From Acarospora socialis (Eukaryota > Ascomycota > Lecanoromycetes > Acarosporales > Acarosporaceae), in contig JAMYGW020000012.1 of NCBI GenBank assembly GCA_025617375.2, forward strand, positions 1-64,000: 64,000 nucleotides of DNA, given 5' to 3'. A program made the translations under genes and the position numbers. Of this stretch, positions 11,182-23,362 are shown in pieces. How positions within the stretch are numbered: position 1 is the stretch's first letter; every line of letters begins with the position of its first letter. The notes below the pieces were generated by a model that ran no database searches, was not told the origin of the DNA, and worked only from the letters and a program-made list of their open reading frames with translations.

Positions 11182-11736
11182 TTCGACAGCACTAAGTAAG
11201 GCTGTATACTGATCAATGACTGGCTTGGTCACTATAGGGGGTGATCCCGCTGATCGAGGTTGCGCTTGTCGGCAATGTAAGTTCGAAAGAAGCGCTTGAT
11301 TCACGATAACTGGCTCAGAGATCATTCGGTAGATGTACCCAAGGCATTTATGTCCTTGTTATGTGCGACGCGAACTACCATGAAAGTTGAGTCATCTCCT
11401 AACATTTTATACAATGAGGCGAAGGAACTTCTTACGGTCCTTGGTATTCACGAACATCTCCTCACTCGCACTCCGGGCATAATGTTCCTCCGCACGGACA
11501 GGACGCGTGCTACTTCCCAAATGACTCGGTTTGTGAAAGCGATTGAAGCATTGGGAGTGGAAATGTTCTCGGACCGATCGGAGCCGTTAAGGGCACCGAA
11601 GGAAAGGATCAGACGGAGGAGAGGCCACAGCATGGGCACGTTGCCGACACAAGCTCGGTGAACTTGTAGTAGCGGTTCATAGTCGATTTCTCTTAGGCTT
11701 GTCTTATGAAAGAACAACCTCATGACTTTTCTCTAC
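11182..11736. other. Convergent intergenic, no gene seen
   Basis: This gap lies between the 3' ends of the GMC oxidoreductase and the secreted Thr-rich protein. It has short open frames on both strands that overlap one another and carry no recognisable motif. Confidence 0.55.
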
Positions 11737-12793
11737 TTAAAAGTTATCATACACCACCCCACAAGCTCCCGCGAAATTCCCCGTACTCCTGAACGCCGGC
11801 GCCACATCGGGCCCATACACCAATCCCTCAATCTTCCCTGCCGGACAAGAAGCACTAAAGCCCTCCCCTGTCCCCGTTATACCCACTCCTTGCTGAACGA
11901 CACACCCCTCGTAAAAGTACCAGAACGCCTGCACGCAGTTCGGCACTTCGAAGAAGCAGGCGTGACAGCACCCTTGAGCGGAGGCGCCTTGTGGCGTACT
12001 GAGTCCGAACAGGGAGTTTTGCGTGCTCGGGATAGAGGGTGGGAGGGGGGAAGGGGCGTCGCCGTATGCTGGGCCAGGGGATGGCAGGGCCGCGGCGCAG
12101 GGGTATACTGTTTTGGTTGAGGTTGGGGCGGGGATCTAGAAATGATGGAAGGGTAGAGTTAGTCGATGGGCGAGAGGAGTGTGAAGATGGACGTACCGTA
12201 GTTAGGATCGTTGATGTTGTTGTGGACGTTGTGGTCGTTGATGGTGTTGGCAGCGCGAGACAGGAGCAGGCTTTGGAAACGGCGGTGGTGGCATAGGCTG
12301 AAATGTAGTTTGGGAGTTGGACGTCGCGGTTATTTAGTTCTGCATGGGCGGTATCAAGCTGCTGTGCCTCGAGGTCGGCTTCTCTGCGAACTTTGATGGC
12401 CGGGGGCTCGCCTGGCAAAAAGACGGTGTTGGTTCTAGAGATGTCAGTGCTGCAGGCCAGCGAAGAGAAGCAGATCCCTACGCAGGAGTTCCTGTCGTAA
12501 CCGTTGAGGTTGTGGTGGATGTTCTGGTTGAACTCTCAGCAAAACACCATGATTGAACACTGCACAACATATGGTACGCACATGACAGCTGTCGTCGTGG
12601 ACGTGGAAATGTGCAGAAAGGAAGAGCAGAATGGTGTAGCCTTATAGAGCTTAAGGACATCTACAATGGCAACTACCTCCTTGCACACATATGTCGGAGG
12701 TGATCCATAACCAAGGTCCCGTTCGATCAGCGGGGATGAGAGCACGGGCAAAGCTGCTAAGAGAATAGAAGAGAAAGTGGTAAAGACACGCAT
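11737..12793 (-). CDS. Secreted Cys/Thr-rich hypothetical protein
   Basis: The predicted product has about 299 residues. Exons are 12793-12582, 12532-12482, 12434-12197 and 12135-11737, with closing phases. The N-terminus is a signal peptide (MRVFTTFSSILLAALPVLSS). A short Cys-bearing segment follows (TYVCKEVVAIVDVLKLYKA, then CSSFL), then Thr/Ser tracts such as STTTTSTTTSTILTT separated by ACSCLALPTP. The C-terminal part is Cys-rich with GCCHACFFEVPNCVQAFWYF. The layout is common among fungal secreted or wall-bound proteins of unknown role. The long antisense and shifted frames in this gene are by-products of its biased composition. I do not recognise a named family. Confidence 0.72.
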
Positions 12794-13576
12794 AGTGATG
12801 ACTTGGGAGAGTACCTAGATGACTGCTAGGTACGGTGAGGACTGGTCTAATAAAGGACAGGCTAAAGAAAGTGAGGAAACTGCTCTGGTTTTATAGTACG
12901 AATACGAAGATATTGTTATCGTTCCGAAAAAGTATACGAGTAGAGCTGTGTAACGTGACGTATAGTGCCGTCCGATTTGATCTGAAGGAGACCGAGAAGG
13001 TCTCAGGAGGCTGTCCCATAAAGACCTTGATGCGTAATTATTGCCAGAAGTGGGAAGCATTCTCAATCTTTAAGCCGTCAGGCAACGAGTCCACCACACC
13101 TACTGTGTACAGAACCCTGTCCTCGAGTTATGCCGGCAAGCCTTGCGGGAGCATGAAGATCAATGGGGTGATGAAGCATTACCTTACCTTACTATTGCTT
13201 TAGTGCCGGGACGGATGGGGCTGAAGTCAGCCAATTCGTTCCTGATGTGAGGTTAGAGTTTGTTGCTTTCCTTAAATGGATGCGGTACGGAGCGGAAGGT
13301 TACACCCGCGACGGGAGCTTGGAACAGGTAAGATATATTTACGAACTACCTAGACACATCATAGGACCCAAAATTGTAACATACCTTACCTAGAGAGTAA
13401 AGCTGCTTTATCAACTTTGGAGGAACTACCTACCGTAGGTAGTTGTCACTACTACTTTAACATGTGATGATTTCACTTTTGGAAGATCTTGGAATTCGAA
13501 AGCTAACCCTACAGTGCTTGCTTGTTTGTTCGGAGGAATTAACACCCTACAAATGAAGACCATATCAAATCGCACA
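12794..13576. other. Intergenic, no gene seen
   Basis: The gap lies upstream of the secreted Thr-rich gene and downstream of the Mid2/WSC-like gene. It contains TACCTTACCTAG near 13384 and a near-perfect 21 bp palindrome (AACTACCTAC and its complement) at about 13426-13446. Open frames here are weak. Confidence 0.55.
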
Positions 13577-15102
13577 TCAGGATAATCGCCTCGCCGGCAA
13601 CTCATACCGCATCGCGGGTTCATTCGGCAGCTCCACCGGCGGCGGTCGGTAGGGCCGGTACTGCTGAGGGTACGCCGCACTATCAGGCCGCTGCGAGTAA
13701 GCGTGCGGGCCGCCGTTGTTCATGCGACCATACTCGTACGAACCTGGTCGCGCGTATGCGTCCGGCGAGAAGGGCGCCATCACCGGGGTGTCCATCGTAG
13801 AGGGACTTCCGTAGGTGGTGCCGGTGTTGTGTGAGAAGTGTTTGTCGTCGTGGAAGGAGGAAGGAGTTCCGTGTGGAGTGTTGCGGGCGCGGCGCTTGCG
13901 CCGTCTTAGTAGAAGGGTGATGAGACCGGCGGCTACCGCGATCGCTGCCACGCCTCCTCCAACTCCGCCTTTTGATATCAATACTTTGATTGTTCAGGAG
14001 GGTTTGTCTCGGCTTACCTGCTATGGCACCCACATTGGAATGAGACCCAGGGTCTGTCGCGACTGGAGCAGCAGAGGATGATGTAGAAGAGGTCGATGAT
14101 ATGCCAGCTTTGTCGACGTCAGCATTCACGGGTGCTAGGTAGGTTTTGAGGGCGACGCACTTGTACTCGGTCGTGGATCAGATGTAGACCCACTTCCTCC
14201 AGCGCCTCCTGACGGTCTAGAAGCCGAGCTGGTAGACGAAGAAGGCGAAGAGCCCGCAGAAGACGAGGGTGAACTGGACGCGGACGGGGTAGAGGAAGCT
14301 GCGGACGATGCCTGAGATGATGCTGCTGCGGACGAGGAAGGGCTAGATGACTGAGGGGATGACGAGCTGGTTGCCGAAGGAGTATTTGACGAAGATGGGG
14401 CAGCAGAAGGCTTAGCAGGGGCAGCGGAGGCCGGTGACCCGCCACCGGTACCGGGACTGGTGGTTATAACGAGGCTCACATCCTTCGCTCCATTCGTGCC
14501 CACAAAGGTGGCCCAGCTGGAGTAACCGCAACCAATCTCCGAGTATCCTTGAGGAAAACTATTCGTGTAGCACTCGCTTTGACTAGATTAATATGACAAG
14601 TTAGCATTCGCGTGCCGATTCGCAGAGCCAGCATGACAGCAGTGGACAACATACCAGGTGAAGACCATCGGGTTATCCGGCGCAGTGTTCTTCGGCGAGT
14701 TCTTGTCGATGCATGACGTTGGCACGGTGCAAGCATTGCCTGAAGTCGTACAGCACCCGATCACACTATAGTCGGAGAACCACACGCAGGAAGATCCAGT
14801 CGAGCATGTCGCCGGTATAGCTAAAACAAGAGCCGATGTCAGTCACAGTTTTTGAGGGAGCATTGAATGAAGTCGACTGTACCCAAATCCCCACCAATAA
14901 ACCCACACACCGTGATGGGGTATTGGCCTGCTCTCTTGACCAGCTCGAGCGATCCAATCGGGGTGTCAGTGGGTAACGGAGTCCATCCCACATCGATATC
15001 ATCAACTCCCGTCGCTCGTGGTCCTTCCCACGGTATTGCGGAGACATGACTGAGAACGAACAATCGCAGAAGCAGCGCGCAAAGCGCGAGCATGAACGCC
15101 AT
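13577..15102 (-). CDS. Mid2/WSC-like single-pass membrane protein
   Basis: A 427-residue protein is predicted from exons 15102-14883, 14820-14655, 14582-14194, 14134-14018 and 13968-13577. The order is signal peptide (MAFMLALCALLLRLFVLSHV), Cys-rich outer domain with ATCSTGSSCVWFSDYSVIGC and GNACTVPTSCID, a long Ser/Ala/Pro stalk, a membrane helix (GGGVAAIAVAAGLITLLL) followed at once by RRRKRR, and a Pro/Tyr-rich cytosolic tail. This plan matches fungal wall-stress sensors and similar surface proteins, though no WSC domain is clear. The junction of exons 3 and 4 uses a GTGGGT donor and is the least certain. Role as a sensor is inferred. Confidence 0.78.
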
Positions 15103-15982
15103 TATCTAGATCTCATAGAGACGGTACTCAATTGGTCTTTCTCGAACAGTATGAACAGGTACTGTGATGCGATGGTGAAAGCGGGATGCAGTTCCAACTC
15201 ATGACTGCGACAGATTCCAAAACAGCGAAATGAAGCTGGCAGGAGGCACGTTACGTCAAGCGGGATGGGCTCGACAAGGGTTCTAAAACATGGCACCAGT
15301 GGAGTCATGGACTGTCGATCCTAACCAATCTTATCATTACCGTAATATTCTATGAGTACAACCCTGGATGTGATAACACCGGCAGTGGAATCGCCATTAT
15401 TTCAGTGATCAGTATCGACTAGTACTTTCGTACAAAAGTCGGCTGACATAAGTATGCCTCTTTTCTCTCTTGACTTTGGTAGTGTGAAGACGCAAACTTA
15501 TGTCGCCGACTAGAAGTTGGTTCGGAAGTTTGACGGGTACCTACCTTGAGGAGACGGATATCTGCCTTACCTCGGCTTACCTTACCTAAGTGCGAACTGC
15601 ACTGCAGCGCTCTTCTTATCCGACGTCCTTACGACTATCCATTACCATTTCAACTCAAGTGATAGGTGTATCCTCAGTGATGAAACAATGCCGAGGCTCC
15701 TAGTCGATGAATCTTGGCTGCTGTATTCTGGAACTACTACTCACCGTCACCATATTGTCACCGTATTGTGCCCGCTCACATGCCCCAAAGGCGGAAATCA
15801 GAACCGGTGACTACATTTCATTCCGTATATCTTCCCTTATCTAGCTTGTGCTACCAAAAATTATGTGCAAAGAAAAGACGATTCCTCTCGTGCCGCCATC
15901 AAAGGAGGACATGGAGAAGGAGAAAGGGAGATGATTTCGTTTCAAGCGCAGCTTGATGGTTGATCGAATCAGTAACCACATA
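15103..15982. other. Intergenic, no gene seen
   Basis: This gap holds the promoter of the Mid2/WSC-like gene and the 3' flank of the GH55-type gene. A cluster of TACCT words (TACCTACCTTGAGG, CTTACCTTACCTAAG) lies at about 15540-15595. No gene is supported. Confidence 0.55.
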
Positions 15983-18496
15983 TCAACCCTCGTTGAAAAG
16001 AGCAATGGTGCTGCAGAAGTTGTCACGGTTATCCGCCTGGTTGACGACGCCCTGCCCGTTCAACGTCACCATGTTCGTGCTGGCCTTGGTGCTGAGGCCG
16101 TAGAGATGCACACCTCCTCCGTTGCCTTCAATCGAAACCATGTTCTCCTGGCACGATTCCGTGCTGAGGCAGGTCTGCGAGTAGTTGTCGAAGAAGGAGT
16201 ACAACCCGCCGCCATACATGAAGACGTTGTTGGAGTTGACGACACGTAGCCCCCATGACTTGCGGCACGAGTCGGTCGTGCAGGTGCTGAATGTCGGATC
16301 CGTGAAAGCGGGGTTGGGGGTGAAGGGCTGAAGGGCGTTCGGGTTTGCTTGAAAGTATCTGCGTAAGTCTGTTAGTAGATATAGAACACAACTAAAGAGC
16401 ATTGCAACTTACGGAGTTTCGGTTTGTATTAACGCCATGTACACGTTGGCAGCGTTGGAAATCTGGTAGTTGTACAGGGTTGAGTGCTCCGATGACGTCC
16501 CATACATCCATACCGGTCCGTTGCTCGACTCAACCAGCACCCCTCTGCCGTTGAAGATGTTGATCTGAGAGTGATCGGCGAGATCGAGCTCATGGTCCGC
16601 AACCCAGAACCAGGTGTTCTCCAGGTAGATGGAAGCTTGCTTGGTTACGTGGAGGAGCAGGAAGGCACCTTCACAAGCCGGATTGGCCGGCTGGATGGCA
16701 GCCGGGTTCTTCGCGCACTTGTTCGATTGAAGCTCCGTGCCAGCCGAACCACCAATGCGGAAATGAACATCCCACATTCCGTTCGCGCCCTGCGCACCGT
16801 TGACGTTCCACTCGACCAGGATCGCTCCCGGCGCCGCCCCTTGTGTTTCAAACATGAGATCACTCATCTCGACGGCACCGTTGTCACCAGGCTGACCGAC
16901 TTGGAAGACCGGCGTTGGCCTGTTCTGGTCGGAGAAAGCGCCACCCGAAGCCATGATCAGAGGCCAGATCTCGCCGGTGATCTTGATGTTGGCTGGGACC
17001 CTGACGGTGCTGGTGATGCGGTACGCGCCGTGATCAAAGTATACCACCTGGCCGGACGATGCGCGGTCGAAGACGGCCTGGATTGCGGCGGTATCGTCCG
17101 CCACACCGTCACCTCGAGCACCTGCAGACTTGACGCTGACGAATGCTGATGCCGGTAGGTTCTCATACTGCGGCTTCGAACGCTCAAACACTCTACCTCC
17201 TGCTGCCAAGAGATTTGCTGGCTTAGCCGGTGCCGGCAGAGCGCCTTGGATTCGGTTCCCTGCGGACGCACGTCTGGTGATGTTCGACACATGAGGAGCG
17301 TTCATAGCTCCATTAGTGTAAGCCTTGCCTTGAGCCCACGATGCCACCACGCCGCCACCGTTGAGGATAGTAGCGCCTGTGTTGCTGGCAACGGCGATTT
17401 GTGATGATGAAAAATCACAGTTATCGATGACAAGGGTACCACCACTTGTTGGAGTGCTACCAGGACCGAATGAGGTGACAATAGCTTGGGGGGTGTTGGT
17501 GAAGGTGCTGTCAATGACAAGAACCGAACCGACCAGCTGGTTCGATCCACCATTTGCCATGTTGATACCCACTCCGCAGTTGTTGATACTGAGAGATTTG
17601 AATGACCAGACCCAGTTCCAGTTCATGAAGATAGCCGTCTGGACGTTGTTGAAGACCAAATTGCGAGTCGTGAACTGCTGGTTGCCGAGGAAGGCACCAT
17701 AATTACCACCGTTGAAGGTCAAATCGGTCATCCACCCTCCTGATCCGTTGTCCATGAAGATACCTTGCTGCTTGTTGTTACCGCCTCCTCTAATCATCTC
17801 GAAGCGGATATTCTGCAGACTTGTCGCCTGTGCCACTTGCCAGTGGATACCGGTACCGGAGGAAGCAGGCATGGCGGTCAAATCGATGACGAAGTTGCGA
17901 ATTTGACGGAAGAAGTTATTCTGGTTGGTGTACCAGTTGTTGCCGGTATTATCATAGGGGTCGGAGTCTATCACAGCCATACCCTGGAAGTTTGGCGCAG
18001 CCTTGATCGTAGGGATGTTGATCGCATCACCAACGAACTGGGTGTAGTAGAGCTGGATCAGGGGCGAACTGACGAGGTAGGTGCCGGGTGGGAAGTACAC
18101 TAGGGCTGGGGTAACGGTGGAAGAGTCACAGCCCTGACCACAGCGATTACCGGAAGAGATGGCGTTGTTGATGGCGGCCGTATCGTCATGGGAGCCGTCG
18201 CCTGTGAACATGTTAGCTTATGCTTTCGTACCCCCAAACCCGCCTCCCGACTCACCGACGGCGCCAAAATCTTTGATGTTCCGGTATATCTGGAAGTTAC
18301 TGTCCCCAAACGCAACCGTTCCTTGTCGTCGAATGTCGGCTAACCAGTAGCCGGTAGAACCAGCAGCCGATGTAGTGGCGTTTGTGAAGCGTGCTATCTC
18401 CGGCGTAGGCACCGCCCCAACCAGCGAGGAGGGTGCGAGGAGAGATAAGAGCAAGCGGGATGCCGCAAAGAGCGTGACGGTAGAGAACGTCAACAT
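15983..18496 (-). CDS. Secreted GH55-type exo-beta-1,3-glucanase
   Basis: The enzyme has about 801 residues from exons 18496-18256, 18201-16413 and 16358-15983. A signal peptide covers the first 30 residues. Two right-handed beta-helix (pectate-lyase-like) halves follow: the first opens with NIKDFGAVGDGSHDDTAAIN, the second with SVKSAGARGDGVADDTAAIQ. Family marks include NRCGQGCDSSTVTPALVYFP, FRQIRNFVIDLTAMP, GIHWQVAQATSLQNI and VEWNVNGAQGANGMWDVHFR. GH55 enzymes cut beta-1,3-glucan outside the cell or in the wall, for feeding on or remodelling walls. Length and two-domain plan match the family, and no defect is seen. Confidence 0.92.
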
Positions 18497-20858
18497 GTTG
18501 GATAGATACTCGATACGCAGTTATGGCCTTTAAGAGAGTGTTTGAAAGTAAGACTCGAGATGTCTGTCAGTGGACCGGCACTGATATCGAAACCTTTCAA
18601 GATGTCTGCACAGATGTAGGAAGATCAAAGTCCGAGATGCTTCTGGAGAAAGGTAGAGAATGTAGCAGAGGCAGGACGTCGAAACCGAGGCGGACAAGCT
18701 ATAAGGCACAATATAAGGAGTGAATAGAGTCGAAACCCTTGGTCAATGATAGAAAGGAAGGGAAAGTGAAGTAATAGGCACAAGCGTATGGAGGGAAGAG
18801 AATGAGACAGAAGAAGGTGAATGTAAGGGGGACAAGAAGGGTAGAAGTAGTTTCTGGCTGGCAAGGTTAAGTTGGGTAGGTAAGGTAGGTAATATGGCGT
18901 GAGACAAGGTCTAGGTCTGTAACGGTGCACGGCCCCGAGGAGGTAAGGTAGGAGGTAAGGTATCCAGTACCTGAGCTTTTGTGTTTCGAATCAACACTCA
19001 GGTAAATGATAATAGGGTAAAGAGAACCGTAAGGTAAACTGTCAAGGTATGTGAGTTACTCATACACAATCCTCCCCATCTCTTCTGTCCATCACCGGAG
19101 CTTTATAGATCTCTCGACGACAATAACCCTCACCATGAATCCTCCTGAATCACCCATTACACCATTACTTCCCGCATCCTCAGCAACTCCGGGTGGGACT
19201 TTGCATCCACAGACACACGACTAGGTGACATTCATCATCGGTAGTCACTCTCATTGTTGTCCTGCTGCCTTTGCAAGTCACAGAATTGAGTCTTGTGAGC
19301 CAGAGTGGTTATTCACCTACACTGGCGGAGGTCTGCGTCAAGATCCATGTCGGACGAGCAGCTGTGGAACGGAGAAGTAGCCCCTGGAGGTTAGCTACCT
19401 GATCGTGAAGTGAAGAGTTCTACCGCTAATCAGATGCTCCCTGTCGATATCAGTATCCTTCCATGCTGCTGCTAAACTGGCAGTGTACCAAAACAGTACA
19501 GAGGCAGTTGGCCTCAGTGGGTCGTACAACCCAGATCGCAGGAGGGACAGCGAGAGAGTAAATTGGTCGGTAAGGTAGGCAAAGGTATTCGAAGTACGGC
19601 GTCCAACAGAGACGTTGTCATCAGCAGCACAAACCATCTGAAAGGTCCAGATGATCGTAGCACGTTGGATTATGAAACGGCGGGGATCAGAGCATGCAAG
19701 GTCAGGCTGCACTTCCTATGCGCCTTTCATCTTGGGGGCGTCTCTGGAGAACAGTCTGGGGGACAGTGTTTAGATGGAAAAGTCATCGCTGGTTGTTGGT
19801 TGGAAAACTGGGAGATGATGTTCAAGGGTCCGCTTGCATACACCCCAGGTTACTCCACCGTCGTCGCATATAAGCGCCACACCCTTCTTAGTCTCCGGTC
19901 GTTTGGGTACCAACAGAATCTCAGAACGGTTACCTTGTACGAGTTAAAGTGTTTAACGTCGACTCGAGTGGCTGACCGACGACTGGTACGAAACAAAAGC
20001 CTCGGAGATAGGCACCAGAGACTTCGTCCAAGCACTGGCTTAATGTCGCATCAAGAGTTTTTCGAGGGGTATCACGATGTCACGCCAGCGGATAGGCTAC
20101 ACCCACAACAGTACAAGTACAACAAGGACAGGACACCATTTGTTCCAGGGACTCTGCCTTGTGTCCGCCCTCATCTCACGTCAAGGTTTCGAGTTATGGG
20201 TAGAAAGCAGATGGATCCGAACCGCCGAATCTACAAATTATGGGAGGCCAGAGCCGAAAGATCTCAATAGTGCCCGTACCCGTCTTGGTTTCTTGTGGAG
20301 AGCCGATGTCGCGGTAGAACGTCGAAAGTACTTTGACTCTGATATATGCTTACCAAGGAATCCCCCACATCGTGTCATGCTTTGCATCTTGTCGACTTGA
20401 CGTAAATTTATCCCAACAAGAGTGCTGATATAATCCTGCATCACGCTCACTTCATAGCACACGCTCTCGACGTGTAGCATACGATGGCTCGCGCGTGCAC
20501 AATTTGCGCATCTTTGACAGGGTGGAAAAGGCGAACACTCAGGAATATATCTCGTAATCGATCTCAACAGCTATCACACCCCTCCGCCCTATAATCTCCG
20601 CGTTACCCCAGATTAGGGCCAGATGATACGACCCCGAGATATGGGTCGTCTGTTGCGGTGGGTGTGGTTGCGTTTGTGGGTTGCATTAGCCTCGGCCAGA
20701 GGCAACATCTCTCACGGTTCCCAGTCATGGGACACGACACCGTCAACGGTCCCACCAACACGAACATACTTCAACCAGCAAGTAGGGTGGTATCCGGTCG
20801 ACAGTTATTAACGAGACCAGACCGTTGACCCGTAATCTATAACGTCGTTGGCCTGGGA
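18497..20858. other. 2.4 kb intergenic, no gene supported
   Basis: Between the GH55-type gene and the aminotransferase I see no gene with a family mark. A plus-strand frame of 235 codons at 19563-20270 has no signal, domain or natural composition and is probably chance. The TACCT/AGGTA motif is dense at 18870-19030 (for example GGTAGGTAAGGTAGGTAA) and recurs near 19567. Confidence 0.5.
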
Positions 20859-22368
20859 TTAGTGATGACCTTCTGCCAAGTCGGCTGGTTTCGGTCGCCG
20901 GCCTACACCGCCGGTCTGCATGCGGCGGATCGTCCTTGCCAGTCTTTCAACCCCTTCCCCAAGCTTCTTCTCATCCTCCCATGAGAAGCAGAGTCTGAAA
21001 CCCCTCGCGAAATCCTCCTCCGTGCTGTCGCCGTCCACACCGAACAGAGCTCCCGGTGCGATGATGACGTTCTCCTCCTCCTTTGCCTCTGTGGCCAGCA
21101 CGCGCGCACTCAGGGGCTCCGGTAGGGTCAACCAGACAAAGTAACCTCCGACAACCTCCCTGGCCATTTGCGGTGTGGTAACACCGAGAGGTAACAGGTG
21201 CTGCTGGATAGCCGCCATCATTGTGCGATACCGTGAGGCATATGCGGGTTGGAGGGTCGTCAGGATGTGACGCTGGAGGTTGCCCGACCTCAGCAGTTCC
21301 GCGATGGAAGTCGCAGTCAGCTGGGACGGCGCACCTCCTGACCGTGAAGACCCACTGCCACTCGGTTCAACGCTGGACGTACTCTGATGATGGGAGCGAG
21401 AACCTACACTTGAGATAACCCATATGCGAATTTCTCGGTCCCTTCGGCCCAGCCCGTCCTGCACCCAGGTCCTACGATTTTGCTGAAGCTCCCATTACTG
21501 ACCGCGTTGCCAAATCTATCCGAGCCAGCCCTTTCGGCGCCGCCATCCAGTTGCCGATCAACGTCTACCAAACGAGGTAGGGCTGCCGTCTCGAGACTGC
21601 GATTTGGCGCACTCAGGGAGGCTGGCCATTGCAGCTGATCATACACATCGTCGGTGATGATAAGAGCATCATACTTCCGTGCGATGCGTACCAGATGTTG
21701 TCGACGAGAGAGCGACATGGTCTTGGAGGAAGGGTTCGCGAAGGTTGGGACGGCGTAGATTAGATGGCGATAGATTTTGCTCCATGGTCGAGGAGGCTTC
21801 AGTTTCTGCGACAGTCGTCCTGACAGCGTTACTTCCACCGTGCTTATGAGCCAGATTCGTGCCAAACGCTAGCTGCTGCTCCTACCGGTTCTAAATTGCC
21901 TCCTGCTCGGGCTGCATCCTCGCTCCGTTGAATTTCACGGCTCAGATATTCAAGGTCGATACCCTCTTGGTCTTCGGGAACCGCACGCAGTCTGCCCTGA
22001 AAGCCCGAGTCCACGAATATTCGGCATGCCAGAAAGTATGTGGGCGCAACCATCCACACATTCCGCGTATAGACGGGATCAGAGAAAACTTGCAACACAT
22101 TTGCTAGGTTTTGACTTGCGCCTCCCGTGATACAGATCCTCTCGGTCTGGATTGATCGCTTTGGTGAATAGAATGCCGACAACCATTCTGCGATCCTCTC
22201 TCGGAGAGGCTCATACCCTAGATCTGGGGCATAGAGAAGTGCCGGTATAGAGGAATCAGGATTGGAGAGCACTGTGTTGGAGGCAGTGTTGATGGCGGCC
22301 GCAGGGAGTAGTGTTGGGTTGGGCCACCCTCGCAGCAGATTGATGAGTGCTTTCGACGTCCCGTTCAT
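20859..22368 (-). CDS. PLP-dependent class I/II aminotransferase
   Basis: The predicted enzyme has 458 residues; exons are 22368-21886, 21805-21408 and 21354-20859. Visible motifs are GWPNPTLLPAAAINTASN at the N-terminus, ITGGASQNLANVLQVF, AVPTFANPSSKTMSLSRR, the cofactor-contacting IITDDVYDQLQWP, and NGSFSKIVGPGCRTGW carrying the lysine that binds pyridoxal phosphate. The C-terminal part includes GGYFVWLTLPEPL and FRLCFSWEDEKKLGEGVERL. It resembles the fungal 2-aminoadipate/aromatic aminotransferase-like branch, probably cytosolic. The substrate is not determined by the sequence. Confidence 0.88.
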
Positions 22369-23362
22369 AGCTTCAATCGAAATCTGCGTGTCTGGCGTCT
22401 ATTGGCCGTTCAGATAATAACGAGCACAGCTCTATACTTAGAGCAGCAGCTCCCTCAGAAGAGAGCCGCCTTTGGGATCAAGGCGGGGAGATACCTTAGC
22501 CGATGAGTTGGGGGCAGTCAAGTTTAACCGAAGGTGCCCCCACTTACCGTACTGTACTTGTACCATACCTTAGTACTTGAACTTACTTTGTGATCAGAGC
22601 TGGGAAGGGTGAGAATCCGACTGATAGATCTCGCACATAGGTAGTTGTAAGGAAGGGTACGGTAACAGGAATTGACAGCTATCAAACACATGGAAGGATC
22701 GCGTGCGAGACTGCCTTAGCACTGCGGACGAGCCCTGAGAGGCTGATACTTTCTACCTTAACTTACCTACTATGTATGTACACTTGTAAGACTTACCTAC
22801 CAAAAGTAAGCTGAGAAATAAAATGATATCATTTATATCTCCGCGAATCGAATATCAAAAACTCCGCCCTCCGTCATATATCCATACAGGTTTCTCTGCT
22901 AACTCTAGCTGCTGGCCCGGGTTGATGGATTTTGCTGTGTTGGGGTCGGTGTCTCAGCCTCGTACTCTACCTCTATAGGTTCGTTGCACAGTACAACTAC
23001 CTAATTATTAATGATGGTGGCTCCGACCGCTGCGGCTCATCCTTGGGAAGATCCCCTTGGCTTTCCTCACGACGAAAACTGCGCGCTACTTTAGTATTGA
23101 AGAGCCGATCCTCTACTGCGGCCGCTGAGACGGTCCACTCCTTTGCCGTTGCACACATCTAGCTTGGAAGACCCTCTTGTCCGAAGCTCCAAAGGTAATT
23201 CTCCGTTGGGATGGTAACCGGTTCATCTAACACATATTACATATATGATCACTTGTACCTGATCCAGGCACTTACGAAGCCTTAAGTTCAGGGTTTCCCC
23301 GGGTCCACCGGGACAGTTACATTCTTCATCTCCCCCCCACGGCTATCTGCCGCAACGTCAGT
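22369..23362. other. Divergent intergenic region, no gene seen
   Basis: The gap separates the starts of the aminotransferase and the conserved fungal protein, so both promoters lie here. TACCT words are frequent at 22540-22810 (ACTTACCTACC, CATACCTTAGTAC). No open frame is convincing. Confidence 0.55.

Noticed and set aside
12025-12065. Apparent frameshift in a C-rich tract of the secreted Thr-rich gene
   Set aside because: On recounting the homopolymer the reading frame is continuous to the Cys-rich C-terminus, so the gene looks intact.
11855-12418. 187-codon frame reading through the third intron of the secreted Thr-rich gene
   Set aside because: Its second half is the wrong phase for the Cys-rich C-terminus; splicing at 12197/12135 gives the better protein.
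16571-17149. Long plus-strand frame inside the GH55-type gene
   Set aside because: It is antisense to a clear enzyme gene and arises from its codon bias; it has no start context or family marks.
19563-20270. 235-codon plus-strand frame in the gap before the aminotransferase
   Set aside because: There is no signal peptide, domain or plausible splice partner, and the composition looks random.
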